A DNA stretch of 9,968 nt from an uncultured Halieaceae bacterium. GTDB taxonomy: Bacteria; Pseudomonadota; Gammaproteobacteria; Pseudomonadales; Halieaceae. Where the stretch lies: NCBI GenBank assembly GCA_913063005.1, contig CAJXZI010000053.1, positions 1 to 9,968 on the forward strand, in the 5' to 3' direction. Made by a program: the position numbers and the translations under genes. Below, piece by piece: positions 6,079-9,968 of this stretch (position 1 is the stretch's first letter; each line of letters begins with the position of its first letter). The notes under the pieces are model-generated. The model had not been told where the DNA came from. It searched no databases and saw only the letters and a list, made by a program, of their open reading frames with translations.

Positions 6079-6882
6079 ATGGGTAAAAAAGCCAGACCGC
6101 CAATTCCGCTGCTAAGCGGTAAAATCATTGAGACCCATTGCCATCTTGACTATTTGAGCGGTGATGAACTGGTTAACACCATCAGCAAGTCCCGTGATGT
6201 GGGTGTTGATAAAATCATTACAATTGCCGTGTCAGAGGACAATCAAGCGATTGTGCGCGAGATCGCGGACTCGGATCCGAATGTTTGGTGCACGCAAGGC
6301 CTCCATCCCCACGAGGCTACTTCTTGGAGTGGCGATTTCGGTGAGGACCTCCGCTCACATGCAGCGCACCCAAAAGTGCTTGCAATCGGCGAAATTGGGC
6401 TTGATTACTATTACGAACATGCAGACGCCAAAACCCAAATTGCGGCCTTTGAGGGGCAGCTCGATGTTGCCATTGAGCACAACAAACCGGTTGTTATTCA
6501 TACCCGCGAGGCAGAGCAAGACACCAAGACCGTGCTCTCGAGTGTGAGAACCTCACTGAGCAAAAAAGGGGTAATCCACAGCTTCACCAGTAGCCTTGAC
6601 CTCGCCGAGTTTTGTCTTGGCGAGGGCTTTTATCTCGGCTTCAATGGAATCGCCACCTTCAAAAACGCGGAAAATGTTCGCGAGGTGATCCGCGCGACGC
6701 CGATCGAGCGCATACTTCTCGAGACAGACGCCCCCTACCTTACGCCCGTGCCTTACCGGGGAGTCCCCAATGCCCCGTTTTATCTCCCTTTTATCGCGCA
6801 AACGGTGGCTGATCTTAAGAATGTAAGCGTAGAAGAACTACTGTCAGTGACCTACCAGAATAGTCTGGACTGCTTTTTTTAA
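6079..6882 (+). CDS. TatD-family metal-dependent hydrolase (putative deoxyribonuclease)
   Basis: A 267-residue TIM-barrel amidohydrolase of normal TatD length. All metal ligands are seen: HCH (H20, H22) in ETHCHLDYL, the conserved GLHPHEA loop (74-80), E105 in GEIGLDYYYE, H141 in VIHTREA, H167 in GVIHSFTSS and D217 in LLETDAPYLTP. The C-terminal YQNSLDCFF corresponds to the usual N-alxxF end. Relatives are Mg/Mn-dependent 3'-5' DNases acting in DNA repair or degradation in the cytoplasm; TatD, YcfH and YjjV paralogues exist, and I cannot say which this is. The nine residues before the barrel (KKARPPIPL) are an extra basic lead. The start is supported by GGAG at 6069. It is followed by rapA after only 8 bases, so the two are surely co-transcribed. 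The shared role is not known; both act on nucleic-acid transactions. Confidence 0.93.
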   Translation: MGKKARPPIPLLSGKIIETHCHLDYLSGDELVNTISKSRDVGVDKIITIAVSEDNQAIVREIADSDPNVWCTQGLHPHEATSWSGDFGEDLRSHAAHPKVLAIGEIGLDYYYEHADAKTQIAAFEGQLDVAIEHNKPVVIHTREAEQDTKTVLSSVRTSLSKKGVIHSFTSSLDLAEFCLGEGFYLGFNGIATFKNAENVREVIRATPIERILLETDAPYLTPVPYRGVPNAPFYLPFIAQTVADLKNVSVEELLSVTYQNSLDCFF

Positions 6883-6890
6883 GATTTACT

Positions 6891-9593
6891 ATGACCTTTG
6901 ATATCGGACAACGGTGGATCAGCCATGCTGATCTTGAGCTCGGCTTGGGAATTTGTGTTGAGGTCGATGCGCGTCGCGTCACCTTGCTTTATCCGTCGGC
7001 CGAAGAGGAGCGGACTTACGCACTCGATCGCGCGCCGCTCACGCGCTACGAGCTTAAAGCTGGTGATAAGTTGACCCATATCGATGGACGCACACTCGAA
7101 GTGACAGACGTCTGCCCTTTGGGCAATACGCTAAGCTATGAAGCCGTTGAACCAGAGAGTGGTGAGACATTCTCGGTACACGAACAATTCATCGCGCCCG
7201 AGGTCTCTGTCAATACGCCTCAAGATCGACTCCTAAACAACCAGCTGGATAAAATCGGCGATTTCCAACTGCGCTTTGAGACGCTTACGGAGCGTGCTCG
7301 TTTTCAAGCGAGTAACACCTCGGGACTTATAGGCGCGAGAACCTCACTGCTTTCTCACCAGCTATTTGTCGCAAGTGAAGTAGGTCGTCGCTTGGCCCCG
7401 CGGGTGCTTCTCGCCGATGAGGTGGGCTTAGGCAAGACTATTGAAGCGGGACTCATACTCTCGCAGCAGTTTCTCCGGGGCCGCGCACAGCGTGTTTTTG
7501 TAGCTGTCCCCGATCCACTGTTGCACCAATGGCTGGTCGAGATGTTGCGACGCTTCAATCTGCAGTTTGCTATCTACGATGACGCGCGCTTTGAAGCCGA
7601 GGAAGCCGCTTTTGACTTTGGCAACGATCAACTTGTGCTGTCACCTTGGTCCTTCATTAAGCACAACGACACAGCGCGCATGCTTTTACTCGATTCTGAT
7701 TGGGACTTTGTCATTATTGACGAGGCGCACCATCTCAACTTAGGTGAAGACGCCCAAGATGAACTCGACGCCGCCTTGACCCAACTCTCACGAATCAGCC
7801 GTGGCTTACTGTTACTTACAGCCACGCCTGGTCAGTCTGGCATCGATAGTCACTTCTCACGACTACAATTGCTCGACCCTGATCGTTTCTCAGATCTCGA
7901 CGAATTCACCAAAGAGCAGCGTCAATTCGAGCAAACCTACGAACTCATTGAAAGGCTGCGCGCTGGAGAGGATGTCCCCAGTCTACCCGCAGGTATTGAC
8001 CCAACGATGTCTGCTGATGACATCGTCCAGTCGCTGGTCGATCAATACGGGACTGGACGCGTACTATTTCGAAATTCGCGCAAGTCGGTATCAGGGTTCC
8101 CGCAGCGCATATTGCATCGGTACGAGCTTCCTCAGGATGATGCGGCCGTCTCTGTCGCTGATAGCCACAGAACAAAATGGCTTGCGACCCTTTTAAAGAA
8201 TCTCAAATCTCAAAAAGTGCTTGTCATTTGTCGAGATAAAATCACCGCGATGGAACTAGAGCACTACCTGCATTTACAAGCAGGAATTCGCTGTGCGTCC
8301 TTCCACGAGGGTCTGTCGCTGCTAGAGCGAGATCGTGCCGCAGCCTACTTTGCGGATGAGGAAAGTGGTGCTCGAGCCCTAATCTGCTCAGAGATTGGCA
8401 GTGAAGGAAGAAATTTCCAATTTAGCCAGCATCTCGTGTGCTTCGACTTACCACACCACCCCGACTTACTCGAACAACGCATAGGACGGCTAGATCGTAT
8501 TGGCCAACGTGGCGACGTGAATATTCATGTCCCTATTGCAGCGGATACCGTTGAATCGGTCCGTTTCACGTGGTTCCACGAGGGTCTTAATAGCTTTGAG
8601 AGCAGCTGCTCCATTGGCCACCTCGTCTACGACGAATTGGGTGAAGAGTTGCGAGCCAGCGAGGAAAACGGACAGCTTGCCCCAGAGCTGCTAGAGCGGA
8701 CCGTGGCGCTCAGAGACCACCTCAATAAGCAAATTGATCGAGGCCGCGATCGATTGCTTGAGCTTACCTCGCACAAACCAGATCTCGCTCAAGCATTGAT
8801 AAGCGAAATCGAGAACAACGTAAGAACTGATGAGTTGCGCAAATTTACTGACAACTTGTTCGACAGGCTCGGCATTCATACGGAAGAAGGGTCGGAGAAT
8901 AGCTTAATCCTCAAACCTTCAGAAAATTTGGTTACAGGCGAATTGCCTTTCCTGGATGATGGAGGAATTACCTGCACCTTCGATCGCGACACAGCGCTTG
9001 CCAGAGACGATCTCCATTTCCTCACTTGGGAGCATCCGCTGGTGAAGGAAACCATCGACATCGTCTACAACTCGGAGCTCGGCAACGCGTCGGTCGCTAT
9101 GATCAAAGCCAAAAGCATTAAGCCAGGCACCGTTATGGTCGAGACCCTGCACACCGCTGACTGCCCTGCTCCCAAACGACTTGAGATCGGTCGCTACCTC
9201 GACCAAGCGCCATTGCGATCGCTCATCACGCTCGATGGTCGCGACCTCGGCAAGGCAATCTCCTGCGATAACTTAACCAAACTCATCAAACCCGTGAGTA
9301 TCACGCAAAGTGCGGGTGTCATCCGAGAACTGCGACCCAAACTCGTTGCCGCCCTAACTGAATTGGATAAGCGCGCTGAAGCACACGTGAGAAGCCTGCA
9401 GCAGAACGCAAAAACAGCTGCTGACAATTCACTCAGTGCTGAAGCGCAGCGATTACGCTCGCTAGGTGAACGCAATGGTTCTGTCAGAGAAGATGAAATC
9501 CAGGCAATGGAGCGTCTGCTAGCGGAAACCAGCGAGGCTGTTGCACGAGCCGAGGCACGCCTGCAAGGCATCCGCGTAGTCGTCGCTACCTAG
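6891..9593 (+). CDS. rapA: RNA polymerase-associated Swi2/Snf2 ATPase RapA (HepA)
   Basis: RapA binds core RNA polymerase and uses ATP to recycle enzyme stalled after termination, especially in high salt. The 900-residue protein matches E. coli RapA (968) end to end. The N-terminal double-Tudor-like domain begins GQRWISHADLELGLGICV. The ATPase motifs are Walker A DEVGLGKT (176-183, with K182), DEAH (277-280) and TATP (310-313). In the second lobe are SEIGSEGRNFQF and motif VI EQRIGRLDRIGQ (528-539, with arginine fingers R530 and R533). The C-terminal part has DGGITCTFDRDTALARDD and the family end RLQGIRVVVAT. It is shorter mainly in two linkers: between GFPQR and QKVLVIC it has about 37 residues fewer, and the segment before GTGRVLFRN is also reduced. 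No catalytic residue is lost. The ATG at 6891 gives the conserved N-terminus although the upstream site is weak, consistent with coupling to tatD. The stop is followed at once by an IS relic, so the rapA end may have been an insertion edge. Confidence 0.97.
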   Translation: MTFDIGQRWISHADLELGLGICVEVDARRVTLLYPSAEEERTYALDRAPLTRYELKAGDKLTHIDGRTLEVTDVCPLGNTLSYEAVEPESGETFSVHEQFIAPEVSVNTPQDRLLNNQLDKIGDFQLRFETLTERARFQASNTSGLIGARTSLLSHQLFVASEVGRRLAPRVLLADEVGLGKTIEAGLILSQQFLRGRAQRVFVAVPDPLLHQWLVEMLRRFNLQFAIYDDARFEAEEAAFDFGNDQLVLSPWSFIKHNDTARMLLLDSDWDFVIIDEAHHLNLGEDAQDELDAALTQLSRISRGLLLLTATPGQSGIDSHFSRLQLLDPDRFSDLDEFTKEQRQFEQTYELIERLRAGEDVPSLPAGIDPTMSADDIVQSLVDQYGTGRVLFRNSRKSVSGFPQRILHRYELPQDDAAVSVADSHRTKWLATLLKNLKSQKVLVICRDKITAMELEHYLHLQAGIRCASFHEGLSLLERDRAAAYFADEESGARALICSEIGSEGRNFQFSQHLVCFDLPHHPDLLEQRIGRLDRIGQRGDVNIHVPIAADTVESVRFTWFHEGLNSFESSCSIGHLVYDELGEELRASEENGQLAPELLERTVALRDHLNKQIDRGRDRLLELTSHKPDLAQALISEIENNVRTDELRKFTDNLFDRLGIHTEEGSENSLILKPSENLVTGELPFLDDGGITCTFDRDTALARDDLHFLTWEHPLVKETIDIVYNSELGNASVAMIKAKSIKPGTVMVETLHTADCPAPKRLEIGRYLDQAPLRSLITLDGRDLGKAISCDNLTKLIKPVSITQSAGVIRELRPKLVAALTELDKRAEAHVRSLQQNAKTAADNSLSAEAQRLRSLGERNGSVREDEIQAMERLLAETSEAVARAEARLQGIRVVVAT

Positions 9594-9608
9594 GTCAACC
9601 TCGCGTCT

Positions 9609-9779
9609 TCCGATCCGCTCTAACTTCAGCTGATTGACCCAGCGCCTAAGGATGTTCTCTCCGAGATCAAACTGGCCACAGACATCGAATACCGTGTAGC
9701 CCTGAGCGGGCACCCGGCTTGCTGCATCGCATATGAAGTCAGGGGGGAAGATCTGCTCGTTTTCTTCTGAACACGTCTC
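9609..9779 (-). pseudogene. Degenerate IS3-type transposase OrfA fragment
   Basis: Read on the minus strand, FPPDFICDAASRV (from 9749) followed by QGYTVFDVCGQFDLGENILRRWVNQLKLER (down to 9615) has the pattern of the OrfA helix-turn-helix of IS3-family elements (F-pEFk-dAa-lv--QGY-v-eac---dvGe-aLRRWV-Ql--ER). There is no ATG start; a TGA lies in frame at 9818-9816. The similarity ends at LER, after which the frame runs into the antisense of rapA. The usual coiled coil and all of OrfB (the DDE catalytic part) are missing. The piece is thus a relic of the first ~55 codons of OrfA, inserted or left behind about 15 bases after the rapA stop. Some conserved positions are altered (ICDAA for the usual K-DAA), as expected of a decaying copy. 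Exact edges are uncertain by some tens of bases. Confidence 0.7.
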
Positions 9780-9806
9780 ACTTGCTAGCAGACTACCACC
9801 AAAAAG

Positions 9807-9864
9807 TGTCCAACGTCAGTGGACAACTGCAAGGCGAAACTCGAGAGTTATAACCCATGTCCAC
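9807..9864. repeat. TGTCCA/TGGACA inverted repeats beside the IS relic
   Basis: TGTCCA occurs at 9807-9812 and 9858-9863, and its complement TGGACA at 9820-9825. The outer pair GTGGACA (9819-9825) and TGTCCAC (9858-9864) is a 7-bp inverted repeat around 32 bases. TGGACA-type tips occur at the ends of some IS3-family elements, so these may be worn terminal repeats of the relic upstream of its OrfA. The 9832-9868 stretch holds nothing else I can recognise. Confidence 0.35.
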
Positions 9865-9868
9865 AGAT

Positions 9869-9968
9869 TTAAGACTTCAAGCCTAAGACCTAAGAGCTGA
9901 GCCTTGAGATCTAAGTCCTAAGTCCTAAGTCCTAAGTCCTAAGTCCTAAGTCCTAAGTCCTAAGTCCT
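9869..9968. repeat. Heptanucleotide tandem array, CTAAGTC consensus, with decayed left edge
   Basis: Eight exact copies of CTAAGTC run from 9911 to 9966, with CT of a ninth at the window end. Six further 7-base units before them keep perfect phase but differ from the consensus: TTAAGAC, TTCAAGC, CTAAGAC, CTAAGAG, CTGAGCC and TTGAGAT (9869-9910). The total is 14 units without an indel. The array is non-coding: a 7-base period cycles through all frames and meets TAA on the plus strand and TAG on the minus strand. The window ends inside it, so its true length is unknown. Confidence 0.95.

Noticed and set aside
9194..9571. A 125-codon antisense frame over the rapA 3' end
   Set aside because: Ser/Arg-rich translation typical of the reverse of a coiled, acidic coding region; no start signal and no family pattern.
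9519..9608. Continuation of the minus-strand OrfA frame into rapA
   Set aside because: After LER the translation is only the antisense of the RapA C-terminus, so the real relic ends near 9609.
9869..9968. Telomere-like repeat (resembles CCCTAA-type units)
   Set aside because: The unit is CCTAAGT, 7 bases, in a clearly bacterial context, and the left edge is degenerate; a telomere is not supported.
1..9968. CRISPR array, toxin-antitoxin pair, restriction system or prophage genes
   Set aside because: I looked on both strands in all gaps and found no such genes or spaced repeats; only the heptamer array is repetitive and it has no spacers.

Overview
The window reads as chromosomal DNA of a gammaproteobacterium. 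RapA (a bacterial Swi2/Snf2 protein typical of that class) matches the family from its first to its last residue. ValS, the cold-shock protein and the elongator tRNA-Met are also of gammaproteobacterial type. A marine Cellvibrionales/Halieaceae-like host is a guess from general resemblance only. Base composition is about 50-55 % GC, except for the first ~250 bases, which are about 62 % GC with a much stronger preference for G/C in third codon positions.

Layout, left to right. Bases 2-127 are the last 41 codons of ychF, followed by a strong hairpin and a complete elongator tRNA-Met (180-256). Directly after the tRNA CCA comes valS (258-2738), which enters in mid-gene: the first ~105-110 residues, including the HIGH signature, are absent. 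The change of composition at the same point makes a chimeric join (assembly or real) the leading explanation. Then come a small cold-shock-domain gene with its own promoter (2794-3009) and a class I SAM methyltransferase with a UUG start (3053-3667). A convergent minus-strand gene (3701-4921) encodes an exported protein with a TonB-C-like end. It is divergent from a LysR-type regulator (5077-6018), and the two appear to share overlapping promoters. A TatD-family hydrolase and RapA (6079-6882, 6891-9593) look like a two-gene operon behind an extended -10 promoter. Downstream of rapA lie a degenerate IS3-type OrfA fragment on the minus strand, TGTCCA-type inverted repeats, and a heptanucleotide tandem array that runs off the window end.

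Functionally these are mostly housekeeping genes: tRNA charging, RNA binding, methyl transfer, a metal-dependent nuclease-type hydrolase and RNA polymerase recycling. I see no defence island, CRISPR array, biosynthetic cluster or clearly new multi-gene system. The parts worth a second look are the ychF/tRNA-valS junction, the attenuator-like terminator in the leader of the TonB-C gene under the LysR divergent promoter, and the decaying heptamer array next to the IS relic.
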